DNA from: Duganella sp. Root336D2
GTDB taxonomy: Bacteria > Pseudomonadota > Gammaproteobacteria > Burkholderiales > Burkholderiaceae_D
Length of the DNA: 64,000 bases
Assembly: GCF_001425005.1 (NCBI RefSeq)
Contig: NZ_LMDB01000012.1
Span: forward strand, 648,964-712,963
Direction: 5' to 3'
Positions 1-8,225 of the stretch are shown here, piece after piece. A model generated the notes under the pieces. The model did not search any database. It was not told the origin of the DNA and worked only from the letters and a program-made list of their open reading frames with translations. The first letter of the stretch is position 1; every line of letters begins with the position of its first letter. The position numbers and the translations under genes were made by a program.

Positions 1-615
1 CAGCCCCAGTTCATGCGCCTGCGCGATCTGCCACATCACGTTATAAGTGCCGAAGGAGGCGCCGGGTACGTCCGGGTCGAAGAAGGTGTAGACCGACGAC
101 AGCCCGTCCGACAGCACGTCGATGATGGAGACCATGCGCAGCGTGCCGTCCGGTTCGCGGAACTCCACCAGGCGCGTGTTGACCCGGCTTTGCAGCAGGA
201 ACTGCGCGTACTGGTCGCGTGAATCCTGGTCCATGCCGCCGCCCGCGTGGCGCGTACTTTGGTAGCGCAGGTAAAGATCGTAATGTTCGTCCGAGAACGA
301 CAGGCTGGCGACGCCGGCTTCCAGATTGCCGTGGCGCGCCCATGCCCGGCGTTGGCCGCGTGTCGGCGAGAACCCTGCGGCCACCACGCGCACCGGGATG
401 CAGGCCTGGCATCCATCGCAATATGGACGATAAGTAAAGATGCCGCTGCGGCGAAAGCCGTTCTTCACCAGCTCCGAATACACATCGGCGTTGATCAGGT
501 GGGACGGCGTCGCTACCTGTGAGCGGGCCTGTCGTGCATCAAGATAGCTGCACGGATAAGGCGCCGTTGTATAAAACTGCAACGTTGCGAATGGAAGGTC
601 GTTAAGCTGCGTCAT
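1..615 (-). CDS. bpt: Arginyl/leucyl-tRNA--protein transferase (Bpt/Ate1 family), 3' end cut by window
   Basis: Cytoplasmic transferase of the N-degron pathway: it adds an amino acid from aminoacyl-tRNA to proteins that begin with an acidic or oxidised residue and so marks them for ClpS/ClpAP degradation. The start ATG is at 613-615 (MTQLNDL) and 205 residues are visible; the family is usually about 240, so the C-terminus lies outside the window. The conserved cysteines are present: PYPCSYL near residue 22 and CDGCQAC at 66-72. It follows aat by 26 bases in the same direction, so the two probably share a transcript. The bacterial branch mostly transfers leucine rather than arginine; the sequence alone does not settle which. 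Confidence 0.93.
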   Translation of the reverse strand, partial: MTQLNDLPFATLQFYTTAPYPCSYLDARQARSQVATPSHLINADVYSELVKNGFRRSGIFTYRPYCDGCQACIPVRVVAAGFSPTRGQRRAWARHGNLEAGVASLSFSDEHYDLYLRYQSTRHAGGGMDQDSRDQYAQFLLQSRVNTRLVEFREPDGTLRMVSIIDVLSDGLSSVYTFFDPDVPGASFGTYNVMWQIAQAHELGL

Positions 616-641
616 GATTCATATCATAACGCGTCCGCGGC

Positions 642-1349
642 TTAAAACGGTGCGATAGGGCACCAATCGCGTATCTGTGGCATCACAATATTTTTCTGCA
701 AGTGGGCAATGAAGTCCTGGCGCGGTATGGGGCGCGCGCCGAGCGAAGCCAGGTGGCCGGTCTCTTGCTGGCAATCGATCAGCTCGACGCCGTGCTGTCG
801 CAAAAAATGCACGAGGTAGGCCAGGGCGACCTTGGAGCCATCGGTGATGCGCGCGAACATCGACTCGCCGTAAAACATGGTGCCGATGGAAACGCCGTAA
901 GCGCCGCCGACAAGTTCGCCGTCCAGCCACAATTCGGAGGAGTGGGCGAATCCCTGCTGGTGCAGGCCGCTGTAGCCGGCGATGATGTCTTCTGAAATCC
1001 AGGTGCCGGGACCGTCGCGCCGTGGTGCGGCGCAGGCGCGCATCACCTGTTCGAAAGCGCTGTCGAAACGCACTTCCCAGTGCTGGCCGTCGCGCGCAAT
1101 CTTCTTCAGCGTCTTGCGCAGGCTGTCGGAAATCTTGAAGTCGGCGGTGCGCAGCACCATGCGCGGGTCGGTGCTCCACCAGAGGATGGGCTGGCCCTCG
1201 GAAAACCACGGGAAGATGCCGCGCTGGTATGCTGCCAGCAGCCGTTGCGGCGATAAATCAGCGCCTGCCGCCAGCAGGCCCGGCGCGTCCGTGCTCAGGG
1301 CTTCGGAGACGTCGGGAAAGGGCGTGTTGGCGTCGAGCCAGGGAATCAT
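642..1349 (-). CDS. aat: Leucyl/phenylalanyl-tRNA--protein transferase
   Basis: Cytoplasmic L/F-transferase that attaches Leu or Phe to N-terminal Lys or Arg, creating primary N-degrons read by ClpS. At 235 residues it is the normal family length. Signature motifs are visible: GIFPW at 44-48, [10 protein letters not shown] at 54-63, and YGVSIG followed by FYGESMF in the C-terminal GNAT-like domain. Its start overlaps the stop of the Nudix gene by four bases (ATGA), indicating translational coupling, and bpt follows directly, so both arms of the bacterial N-degron pathway sit in one transcription unit. Confidence 0.97.
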   Translation of the reverse strand: MIPWLDANTPFPDVSEALSTDAPGLLAAGADLSPQRLLAAYQRGIFPWFSEGQPILWWSTDPRMVLRTADFKISDSLRKTLKKIARDGQHWEVRFDSAFEQVMRACAAPRRDGPGTWISEDIIAGYSGLHQQGFAHSSELWLDGELVGGAYGVSIGTMFYGESMFARITDGSKVALAYLVHFLRQHGVELIDCQQETGHLASLGARPIPRQDFIAHLQKNIVMPQIRDWCPIAPF

Positions 1350-1924
1350 GTGTCGGACGGCTGGCGCATTGGCTGGGTGATGTCCTGGGTGTGGAAACCG
1401 TAGCCGCCGCCCTCGCGCATATTGGCGCGGTCGGCAAAGAACAACTCCAGCGTGGTGCGGATGGTCGGGAAGGCCAGGTCATCCCAGGGGATTTCCGCTT
1501 CCGTGAACATTTGGACGTCGAGGCTCTCTTCTCCCGGTGCAAAGTCGAGGTCGCGCAGGGTGGCCAGGTAGAACATATGCACCTGGTGCACGCGCGGCAC
1601 GTTGAGCAGGGTGTACAGCTTGCCCAGGTCGATATTGGCGCCGGCCTCTTCTTCGGTTTCGCGCTGGGCTGCCTCGGCCGTGGTCTCATTGTTTTCCATG
1701 AAACCTGCCGGCAAGGTCCAGAAACCGCGGCGCGGCTCGATCGCTCGCTTGCAAAGCAAAACCTGCAATTCCCCGCCGCACTCCCAGACCGGGACCGTTC
1801 CCACCACCATCTTGGGATTTTGATAATGGATTGCGGAGCAGTTGACGCAAACATAGCGCGGCCGGTTGTCACCGGCCGGCACCATCAACTCAACAGGGTG
1901 GGCGCATTCTGAACAAAATTTCAT
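1346..1924 (-). CDS. Nudix hydrolase with N-terminal zinc ribbon
   Basis: Predicted pyrophosphohydrolase of 192 residues. A zinc ribbon is formed by C4-x2-C7 and C26-x2-C29. A complete Nudix box (G-x5-E-x7-RE-x2-EE-x-G) spans residues 74-96. This zinc ribbon plus Nudix layout resembles NudC-like or ADP-ribose pyrophosphatase-like proteins, but it lacks the extra N-terminal domain of true NudC, so the substrate is not assigned. It is the first gene of the Nudix-aat-bpt unit. The spacing to its neighbour is a four-base overlap. Confidence 0.9.
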   Translation of the reverse strand: MKFCSECAHPVELMVPAGDNRPRYVCVNCSAIHYQNPKMVVGTVPVWECGGELQVLLCKRAIEPRRGFWTLPAGFMENNETTAEAAQRETEEEAGANIDLGKLYTLLNVPRVHQVHMFYLATLRDLDFAPGEESLDVQMFTEAEIPWDDLAFPTIRTTLELFFADRANMREGGGYGFHTQDITQPMRQPSDT

Positions 1925-2007
1925 ACTGTCTACTTTACACCGAACTGCCGATTGCCGGAATTGAGCGAAATATATTCGAGCTATCGTAAGAAGATGTGGG
2001 ATAAATA

Positions 2008-2036
2008 TTGCCTAAATTGGCGGGAGGCCCTATAAT
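2008..2036 (+). promoter_or_regulatory. Sigma-70 promoter of the initiator tRNA gene
   Basis: TTGCCT at 2008-2013 and a perfect TATAAT at 2031-2036 are separated by 17 bases and lie 12 bases before the tRNA 5' end. The stretch sits in a small AT-rich island between GC-rich genes. Predicted transcription start is about 2043. Confidence 0.75.
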
Positions 2037-2048
2037 ACTTGCATCAGA

Positions 2049-2125
2049 CGCGGGGTGGAGCAGTCTGGCAGCTCGTCGGGCTCATAACCCGAAGGTCACA
2101 GGTTCAAATCCTGTCCCCGCAACCA
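2049..2125 (+). tRNA. tRNA-fMet (initiator, anticodon CAT)
   Basis: A 77-base cloverleaf with an encoded CCA end (2123-2125). The acceptor stem starts CGCGGGG and ends CCCCGCA, giving the unpaired C1-A72 that marks bacterial initiator tRNA. The anticodon stem carries the three G-C pairs (GGG/CCC) typical of initiators around the loop CTCATAA; CAT is at 2083-2085. It stands alone, with its own promoter and terminator. Confidence 0.97.
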
Positions 2126-2137
2126 GAATTCAGAAGA

Positions 2138-2173
2138 AACCGTCATCGGCAGCTTGCGATGACGGTTTTTTTT
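2138..2173 (+). terminator. Rho-independent terminator after tRNA-fMet
   Basis: An 11-base stem (AACCGTCATCG at 2138-2148 with its complement at 2157-2167), an 8-base loop and a run of eight T at 2166-2173. It begins 13 bases after the tRNA CCA end and lies just before the stop codon of the convergent MerR gene. Confidence 0.9.
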
Positions 2174-2180
2174 CGCCGTT

Positions 2181-3194
2181 TTATTCCGCGGCGTGGGCCT
2201 GGCGCAGGAAATCCAGCAAATCGTCGCTCATCATGCGGCCGGCATTGAGCGCGGGTTCGTTTTCAAGTGCTTTACGGAAGCGCTCGCGAACGCCCGGTGC
2301 ATTGCCGACCATATCGGTGAACAGTGCGTACCAGCGATGCGCCAGGGCACGCGCTTCCGGCGCCAGGGGCGAGGGGTTGGCGGCCATCTGGTCGCGGATT
2401 TCGCTGATCAGCCCCGGCCATTCCTGCGCCCGGGTGCTGAAATGCTTGTGCATGGTCTCGATTTCCTCGGGCAGCATGTATTTGCCGTAGATTGCCAGTT
2501 TGCTCAGGCCGCCCGCTGCCGCGACGTAGTCGCGCATCTCGACCGTGATGCCACTTGATTTGCGGTATTCCTCTTCACTTGACCACATATGGTCGAGTCG
2601 CCGCATCATGTCGAAACTGTGGCCAGCCTGGCGGCTGAATGTTGCCATCCATTTCTGCGCCAATTCTTGCACCGCTGGATCGGACGGCGCCACGCCTGCC
2701 GCCATTTTCTGTCCCACGGCTTCGATCAGCTTGGCCCATTCTTCGGGCGCGGCCGGATCGCTGTACATCGGCAGTTGTGCCAGTTCTTCCTTGCTAAAGT
2801 ATTTGTCGTACACGGTCATTTGCTCCAGTGTGGTTAGCCAGGTAGCCAATTCCGGTTCTTCGCCTGCCAGTAATTGCCCGCGCAGGGCCACGAGCTGCTC
2901 GCGCAGCTTGGCGGCTTCGGCGATTTGCTGGTCGAGCGAATCGATCTGGCGCGCAATCAGGTCGGGCAGGGAAGTGCCGGGCTTGGCCAGGAATTGACCA
3001 ATGTCGGACAGCGCCATACCGAAGCGGCGCAGCGCCTGCACCTGGTGCAGGCGGGCCACGTCGTCGCGGTTATACAGGCGGTAGCCGGCATCGGAACGTC
3101 CCGAAGGCTTGAGCAAGCCAATGCTGTCGTAATGGTGCAAGGCGCGGACGGTCAGGCCTGAACGGCGCGCCAGTTCACCTACTTTCAACATCAT
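2181..3194 (-). CDS. MerR-family regulator with C-terminal TipAS domain(s)
   Basis: Transcriptional activator/repressor of 337 residues. Residues 1-70 form a MerR winged helix-turn-helix (VGELARRSGLTVRALHHYD, then YRLYNRDDVARL). A helical dimerisation stretch follows to about residue 110. The rest resembles TipAS antibiotic-binding domains and looks duplicated: VYDKYFSKEEL in the first half and AIYGKYMLPEEIETM in the second. TipA-type proteins sense small hydrophobic or thiopeptide ligands; the ligand here is unknown. Start chosen at the first of two ATGs, after AAGGAGC. A MerR-type promoter with an overlong spacer lies directly upstream, so it is probably autoregulated. Confidence 0.88.
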   Translation of the reverse strand: MMLKVGELARRSGLTVRALHHYDSIGLLKPSGRSDAGYRLYNRDDVARLHQVQALRRFGMALSDIGQFLAKPGTSLPDLIARQIDSLDQQIAEAAKLREQLVALRGQLLAGEEPELATWLTTLEQMTVYDKYFSKEELAQLPMYSDPAAPEEWAKLIEAVGQKMAAGVAPSDPAVQELAQKWMATFSRQAGHSFDMMRRLDHMWSSEEEYRKSSGITVEMRDYVAAAGGLSKLAIYGKYMLPEEIETMHKHFSTRAQEWPGLISEIRDQMAANPSPLAPEARALAHRWYALFTDMVGNAPGVRERFRKALENEPALNAGRMMSDDLLDFLRQAHAAE

Positions 3195-3226
3195 GCAGTG
3201 CTCCTTTTGTTCGTTACGTTACCAGC

Positions 3227-3257
3227 ATGCTGGAGCCTGACGCTGGGTGAGGGTCAA
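3227..3257 (-). promoter_or_regulatory. MerR-type promoter/operator of the TipAS regulator
   Basis: On the minus strand TTGACC (3252-3257) and CAGCAT (3227-3232) are separated by 19 bases, the lengthened spacer that MerR-family activators untwist. The spacer region carries an imperfect dyad, GAGCCTGAC against GTGAGGGTC (7 of 9 positions matching). Predicted start is about 3220, leaving a short leader with AAGGAGC before the ATG at 3194. Confidence 0.6.
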
Positions 3258-3274
3258 GCGCTGCGTGCAAAAAC

Positions 3275-4069
3275 GTGATGGTACGGCATCCATCCCTTAT
3301 GATGTTGGGCATGCAACGTTTGCTTTTACTTATAGTCATCCTGCTGCTGGCCCGCGCGGACAGCAGTCGTGTGCCGAATGCGCATCCGGCGCTGGCGTTG
3401 CTGCCGCTGCAGATGGCGTGGGCCTGGGAGCGTGCGGAAGACCTGCGCTGGCTGCCTGGCGATGCCGGCGTCGCATTCGTCGCCTCCAGCATCATGCTGC
3501 AAGGCGAGCAAGCGCTGGTGCGTCCGCGTACCGCGCGCCTGTTGGTGGACCCGGCTACCGCGCGCGTGCCGGTGCTGCACGTCGACTTATCGGGGCGCGA
3601 GCCGCCGGCATTCAACGATGCGCAGATGCAGGCCATCGTTCAGGAGCTGCTGCGCATTGCGCCGGGGGCCAACCGGCAGGTGGTGCAACTCGATTTCGAA
3701 GTGAGGCGCTCGCAGCGCCCATTCCTGGCGCGTACTGTCGCTGCCATTCGGCGCGCCTTGCCGCCCGAAGTGGCGCTATCGGTGACGGCGCTCGCATCTT
3801 GGTGCCTCGACGATGCGTGGCTGGCCGAGGGCATGGCCGATGAAGTTGTGCCCATGGCTTTCCGCATGGGTCAGCAACAGCATGCGCTGCGCCAGCGCCT
3901 GCGCTGGCAAGGTTTCAGCCAGCCCTATTGCCGCCAGGCGGTTGGCTACGCAACCGACGAACCGCGGCTGCGCCGGCTTGCCCCGCGCAGCTATTATTTT
4001 TCGCCCCGATCCTGGACCGCGGCCCAATGGCAGGCCCTCCATTCCCCAAGCAAGGTACACGCTCCATGA
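3275..4069 (+). CDS. Exported DUF3142-domain protein
   Basis: A 264-residue protein if the first ATG (3275) is used. Later in-frame ATGs at 3299, 3302 and 3311 are equally possible, and the last gives a cleaner signal peptide (MQRLLLLIVILLLARADS). The body matches the DUF3142 pattern as I know it: PLQMAWAWERAEDL near the N-terminus, QLDFEVRRSQRPF in the middle, then SVTALASWCLDDAWL and DEVVPMAFRMG. These alternating strand-like motifs suggest a TIM-barrel, glycosidase-like fold, but no enzyme activity is established. Its stop overlaps the start of the next gene (ATGA at 4066-4069), so the two are translated together. Confidence 0.8.
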   Translation: MMVRHPSLMMLGMQRLLLLIVILLLARADSSRVPNAHPALALLPLQMAWAWERAEDLRWLPGDAGVAFVASSIMLQGEQALVRPRTARLLVDPATARVPVLHVDLSGREPPAFNDAQMQAIVQELLRIAPGANRQVVQLDFEVRRSQRPFLARTVAAIRRALPPEVALSVTALASWCLDDAWLAEGMADEVVPMAFRMGQQQHALRQRLRWQGFSQPYCRQAVGYATDEPRLRRLAPRSYYFSPRSWTAAQWQALHSPSKVHAP

Positions 4070-6306
4070 AATGCTTCCCCAAGCTGCGCAAGCTCGCAGC
4101 TGTCGCCGCGCTCATCGCCCTGCCGCAATATGCGTTTTCCAGCGGCTTCGATGGCTTCACCTACAACCTCTACGCCAATGAACTCATGGTGGCGCCAGGC
4201 GCGCTGCCCAAGTATGCCGCCGGCAACCTGGGCGTGCTATCGAGCAGCTATTGGCGGGTCTACCTCTACCTGGCTTACCAGGCTGCCAAAGGGCGCGCCA
4301 TCACACCGGCGCAAGCGGCCTCGCTCAAAGTGTCGGGTTGGCACTTGGGGGATCACTACAGGGCCTGGGACTATGTGGGCAATGCCGAGAGAAATGGCAG
4401 CGCAGACTGGTTCAAGGCGCGCGCGCCGCTCGCAGTGCAAGCAGGGTTGCCGGCTGAGGCCAAGGTCGTGATCACGGGCAGTGAGGACTGGAGCAATTAT
4501 GTGAACTGCCACGCCGATGCCTTCCGGCGGGCCGCCGTTAGCGCCAAGGCGCGTGCGCAACTTGGGCCCGGCGGCAAGCCTGACCAGTGGTTCAAGGCCT
4601 GGCTGGAAGGGCAGGACGCGGTGTTCGCCAATTGCGGCGCGCAATCGGCACCGTCGCAAGCGGTGCTGCCGCCAGCAATACCTGATGATGCCCCCGCCTG
4701 GCTGAAGGCAGACCGCGCCTACCAGGAAGCGGCGGCCAATTTCTATTCGGGCAATCTCGACGCCGCGCGCCGCCAATTCCTCGCCGTGGCGCAGGATACG
4801 AATTCGCCCTGGCAGCCGCTGGGCGCCTACCTGGCAGCGCGATGCCTGATCCGCAGCGCTACGCTGCAAGGAGAAGGCGCGAGCGACAGCCGCGTCGCCA
4901 AATTCAAGCAGGCGCGCGAGGAACTTGCGGCGCTGGCGCCATCCTACGCCCCAGCGAGGCAGATGATGTTGCTGGTCGATGCACGCCTCGACCCCGCCGC
5001 GCAGGTCAAGCAGTTGGCACGCCGCCTGGAGCAGGAACCTTTCACTGCCGATACACCAGGCATGCTGAGCGATTACCTGCTGCTGCTTGATAAGCTGCCT
5101 CGCAACGAAATGATCGGCGCCAAGGAGCCGCTGACGGCATGGATCGGCACCATGCAGGGCAATTCGTTCGATTGGTATGACGGCAGCGACAATCCCGAAG
5201 TGATAGAACGCCGCAAATTGGCACTGGATGCGACGCGCCAGCATTGGCAGAAGCATGGCGACGCCCTATGGCTGGCGCCCCTGCTTACATTCGCCAGGCC
5301 TGGCGAGCTTAGCGAAGCCGAAAAGAAAGCAGCTGCCGCAGTGCCGGCCGGCCATCCGCTCTACCAGACCATGCAATACAACCTGGTTCGGCTGGCCGTT
5401 TCGGAAAACCAATTGGCGCAGGCCGACAAGGACATCGACCGCCTGCTGGCAAGCCAAGGCAAAGCCATGTCGGTCGCCACCACCAACCGCTTCCTGGCGC
5501 TGAAGATGCTGACGACAGGCTCGCTGGAGGGCTTTGTCAAGGCCGGACGGCGCGTACAGGACCCAGTGGAGCGCGGCGCACCGATCGATGATGGGGCAAA
5601 AGATCCGGAAGGAACCGACGACGATTTTCGCGTGGCGGTGTACCGCCACTTGCCATTGGCCAGCCTGAAGACGCTGTACGCCAACCCCGATTTGCTGCCA
5701 GCCTGGAAAGTGGAGCTGCGGGAGGCCATCTTCACGCGCGCGCTGGTTGCGAATGATGAGGCGAGCGCGCTCTCATTGCTGGATAGCGTTGCCGAGGGGC
5801 GCAACACGACCGCACATTTGTACGCGCGCTATCGCAAGGCTGCCAGCGGGGCGGACCGCAAGCTGGCCGCTGCACTGATACTGGTGAATACTCCGGAACT
5901 GAGGCCGCACGTATTCACCCAGGCAGGCCTTGGTAACGATGGGTCCTGCCGGCCTGTCAATATCGGCGAGCGGCCGGCGCCGGCGCCGCGCTTCCTGGGC
6001 AAGGAGCAGCGCGCGGAAGGCGAGCGGGAGCAGCAAGGATTGCGCCAGCTGTCACTGCGCTCGATGTTCCTGGCCCCGACGCTGATGGCATGGGCTTCGG
6101 CCAAGCCGAATGACGTCGAAGCACCGAAAGCCTTGCATCTCCTGCTAGCATCGATGCGCAACGAGTGCGCGTGGGCGCCGACTGCGGAGAGACCAACGCC
6201 AGCGCAATGGGAGTTGCGCAACAAGTATTCGAAGCAAGCCTTCGCCATGCTGCACAAGCTGTACCCGAGCAGCGACTGGGCCAAAAAAACCAAATACTAC
6301 TATTGA
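4066..6306 (+). CDS. Large exported protein of unknown function, partner of the DUF3142 protein
   Basis: A 746-residue protein. I do not recognise the family. The ATG at 4066 is chosen because it overlaps the preceding stop by four bases and begins a typical signal peptide (basic MKCFPKLRKL, a hydrophobic stretch, and a break at YAFSSG). The mature part is rich in Ala and Leu with helix-like spacing. Segments such as AYQEAAANFYSGNLDAARR and the following 200 residues look like TPR/Sel1-type helical hairpins. The frame is open upstream to 3928 but that part is inside the DUF3142 gene. It probably works in the periplasm with its neighbour. The stop is two bases from the convergent alkA stop. 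Confidence 0.75.
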   Translation: MKCFPKLRKLAAVAALIALPQYAFSSGFDGFTYNLYANELMVAPGALPKYAAGNLGVLSSSYWRVYLYLAYQAAKGRAITPAQAASLKVSGWHLGDHYRAWDYVGNAERNGSADWFKARAPLAVQAGLPAEAKVVITGSEDWSNYVNCHADAFRRAAVSAKARAQLGPGGKPDQWFKAWLEGQDAVFANCGAQSAPSQAVLPPAIPDDAPAWLKADRAYQEAAANFYSGNLDAARRQFLAVAQDTNSPWQPLGAYLAARCLIRSATLQGEGASDSRVAKFKQAREELAALAPSYAPARQMMLLVDARLDPAAQVKQLARRLEQEPFTADTPGMLSDYLLLLDKLPRNEMIGAKEPLTAWIGTMQGNSFDWYDGSDNPEVIERRKLALDATRQHWQKHGDALWLAPLLTFARPGELSEAEKKAAAAVPAGHPLYQTMQYNLVRLAVSENQLAQADKDIDRLLASQGKAMSVATTNRFLALKMLTTGSLEGFVKAGRRVQDPVERGAPIDDGAKDPEGTDDDFRVAVYRHLPLASLKTLYANPDLLPAWKVELREAIFTRALVANDEASALSLLDSVAEGRNTTAHLYARYRKAASGADRKLAAALILVNTPELRPHVFTQAGLGNDGSCRPVNIGERPAPAPRFLGKEQRAEGEREQQGLRQLSLRSMFLAPTLMAWASAKPNDVEAPKALHLLLASMRNECAWAPTAERPTPAQWELRNKYSKQAFAMLHKLYPSSDWAKKTKYYY

Positions 6307-6308
6307 GT

Positions 6309-7220
6309 TCAGGGCTCGAATGCCAGGCTGGCCCACAGGTGGGCCGCCGCCATCGTGCGGTGCGGGGAATAGCGCTGCAGCAGGGCTTCGGTGCGCACCA
6401 TGTCCGGCTTGCTCTCCTCGCCCAGCAAGCGCTGCAGCGCTGCGCGGATGGCGACGTCGCCATGCAATGAGCAATCGGCGTAGCCGTAGCCGCGCAGCAG
6501 GGCATAGTTGATCGTCCAGGGACCGATGCCCTTGACCGCCAGCAGGTTGCGGCAGATCGCCGGGATCGGGTTGTCCTCGCGCTCCTCGATATCGAGGTCA
6601 CCGTCGGCGACAAGCTGCGCGAAGCGGATCAGGGTTTCCGCTTTGGCACGCGAGAATTTGCGGGTGGTCAGGTCTTCGACGGTAAGCCTGGCCACGTCGA
6701 CCGCTTCCGGATAGCACCACAAACCGTTCTTATGCTGGCGTCCCGCCTGCAGGATGAAGGTGCGGCGCAAGGCGATGGCAAAGGACAGGTTGATTTGCTG
6801 GCCGATGATGGCCCAGGTCAGGGCTTCGAATACAGTTGCCGACTGCACGATCCGCAGCCCCGGCTGGCGAGCGACCAGAGGCCCCAGCAGCTCATCGTCG
6901 CGGGCGAACGCAACGAAGGGCGCCGGATCAATGTGCAGGCCGAGGATATTGCGGGTCGCGGCCTCGACTTGCGCCGCCAGCGCAGGCGGAACCTTGCGCG
7001 CCCGCGGCAAGTCAATGTCGGCCTCACAGGCGATGGAGCGCGCGCGCCCCTTCGGCAGCGCGACCGCGAGCAGCACCGGCACGCCATCGAACAGCACGCC
7101 CTTGCGGATCGCCTCGTCATTCACTTGTTCCGCGACGCTTTCGGCATCGCGGCCGTGAAAGGCCAGGACATCCTGCACGCGATAGGCGGCAGGCAGGGAC
7201 AGTGAAAACGTATGCTTCAT
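6309..7220 (-). CDS. alkA: DNA-3-methyladenine glycosylase II (AlkA-like)
   Basis: Base-excision repair glycosylase that removes alkylated bases; 303 residues, close to AlkA length. The helix-hairpin-helix is clear (LLAVKGIGPWTINYALLRG, about residues 228-246) and is followed by the region with the catalytic aspartate (LHGDVAIR). The N-terminal part carries the AlkA-type sheet domain. There is no Ada domain. The start overlaps the stop of the EamA transporter by four bases (7217-7220), so it is translated from the transporter's mRNA. Confidence 0.9.
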   Translation of the reverse strand: MKHTFSLSLPAAYRVQDVLAFHGRDAESVAEQVNDEAIRKGVLFDGVPVLLAVALPKGRARSIACEADIDLPRARKVPPALAAQVEAATRNILGLHIDPAPFVAFARDDELLGPLVARQPGLRIVQSATVFEALTWAIIGQQINLSFAIALRRTFILQAGRQHKNGLWCYPEAVDVARLTVEDLTTRKFSRAKAETLIRFAQLVADGDLDIEEREDNPIPAICRNLLAVKGIGPWTINYALLRGYGYADCSLHGDVAIRAALQRLLGEESKPDMVRTEALLQRYSPHRTMAAAHLWASLAFEP

Positions 7221-8116
7221 ACGGCCTCGGACTTTCGCATCCAGGGCAGCTTGACCTTGTAGCCGGTGACCAGCATGGTGCCGGTGATGACGATGGCCGC
7301 ACCGGCAATCGTGTACCAGCCCACCACCTCATGCAGGAAAAGCGCACCCCACAAAATACCGAACAAGGGATTCAGGAAAGTGACGGTCAGTGCCGAAGTC
7401 GGCCCCACATCGCGCACCAGGCCGAAGTACAGCAGGTAAGCGATGCCGCTGCACAGTACACCCAGCGCCAATGCAGCGGCCATGATGCCGACGGTCGGCT
7501 CCCCGGGCTGCGGGAAGATCGCCAGGGAAGGAATGGTCAGCAAGGCCGCCGCCCACATGCTGCCGTGGGCGTTGGCGAAAGGCTCGACGCCCTGTGCCGA
7601 TTTGGCCACCTTGGTGTAGGTGGTCGCAATGCTATAGCTGAAGGCCGCCAGGGTCGCGGCAGCGATGGCCAGCCCGGCGCCTTCCTTGCTGCTGGCATGA
7701 TCGAACCCGACCAGCATCGCAACGCCAGTTGTGCCCAAGGCCAGGCCAAGCATCACGCGCCTGGAAACCATATGGCGATGCCACACGGCGCCAACGATGG
7801 CGCCCCAGATCGGCGCTGTCGCATTCAAGACCGACAGCACGGAAGCTGTCAGCGTCTTGGCCGCAAAGGCAAACAACAGGAAGGGCAGGGCAGAATTAAA
7901 GAAGCCCAGCACCAGGTAATGTTTCCAATGCTTGCCCAGGTCCAGCCGCTTGCGCAGCACCAGCGCCACTAAGGCCAGGAAGATTGCCGCAAATGTCACG
8001 CGATACTCGATCAGCACGCCCGGCCCCAGCACCGGCGCCGCAATCCGCATGAACAGGAAAGAGCCGCCCCAGATGGCAGCCAGCAAAATCAATTTGAGAA
8101 GGTTCGAAGTATTCAT
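7217..8116 (-). CDS. EamA/DMT-family membrane transporter
   Basis: Inner-membrane drug/metabolite transporter of 299 residues with about ten hydrophobic segments arranged as two EamA repeats. The first starts LILLAAIWGGSFLFMR; the second lies after about residue 150, with TSALTVTFLNPLFGILWG near the end. The C-terminus is short and basic (LPWMRKSEAV). Substrate cannot be told from sequence. It is coupled to alkA downstream. A long inverted repeat (8129-8188) lies just before its start. Confidence 0.85.
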   Translation of the reverse strand: MNTSNLLKLILLAAIWGGSFLFMRIAAPVLGPGVLIEYRVTFAAIFLALVALVLRKRLDLGKHWKHYLVLGFFNSALPFLLFAFAAKTLTASVLSVLNATAPIWGAIVGAVWHRHMVSRRVMLGLALGTTGVAMLVGFDHASSKEGAGLAIAAATLAAFSYSIATTYTKVAKSAQGVEPFANAHGSMWAAALLTIPSLAIFPQPGEPTVGIMAAALALGVLCSGIAYLLYFGLVRDVGPTSALTVTFLNPLFGILWGALFLHEVVGWYTIAGAAIVITGTMLVTGYKVKLPWMRKSEAV

Positions 8117-8128
8117 ACTGTTCAGTTC

Positions 8129-8188
8129 GTGTCACACCGTGGGGTCACACCCGTGTCCCATTTCGGGCGTGACCCCATGGTGGAACAC
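8129..8188. repeat. Long intergenic inverted repeat (hairpin)
   Basis: CACCGTGGGGTCAC (8135-8148) pairs with GTGACCCCATGGTG (8169-8182) with one mismatch. The pairing can be extended outwards (GTGT with ACAC at 8129-8132 and 8185-8188) and inwards (CCCG with CGGG). It lies between two co-directional genes, xdhC and the EamA gene. No T-run follows, so it is not a standard terminator. It resembles, but is not identical to, the GGGTCAGACCC dyads elsewhere in the window. Confidence 0.75.
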
Positions 8189-8225
8189 GGGCTGGGCTGT
8201 AGCAAGCTGGTTCTTGCGATTGAAT

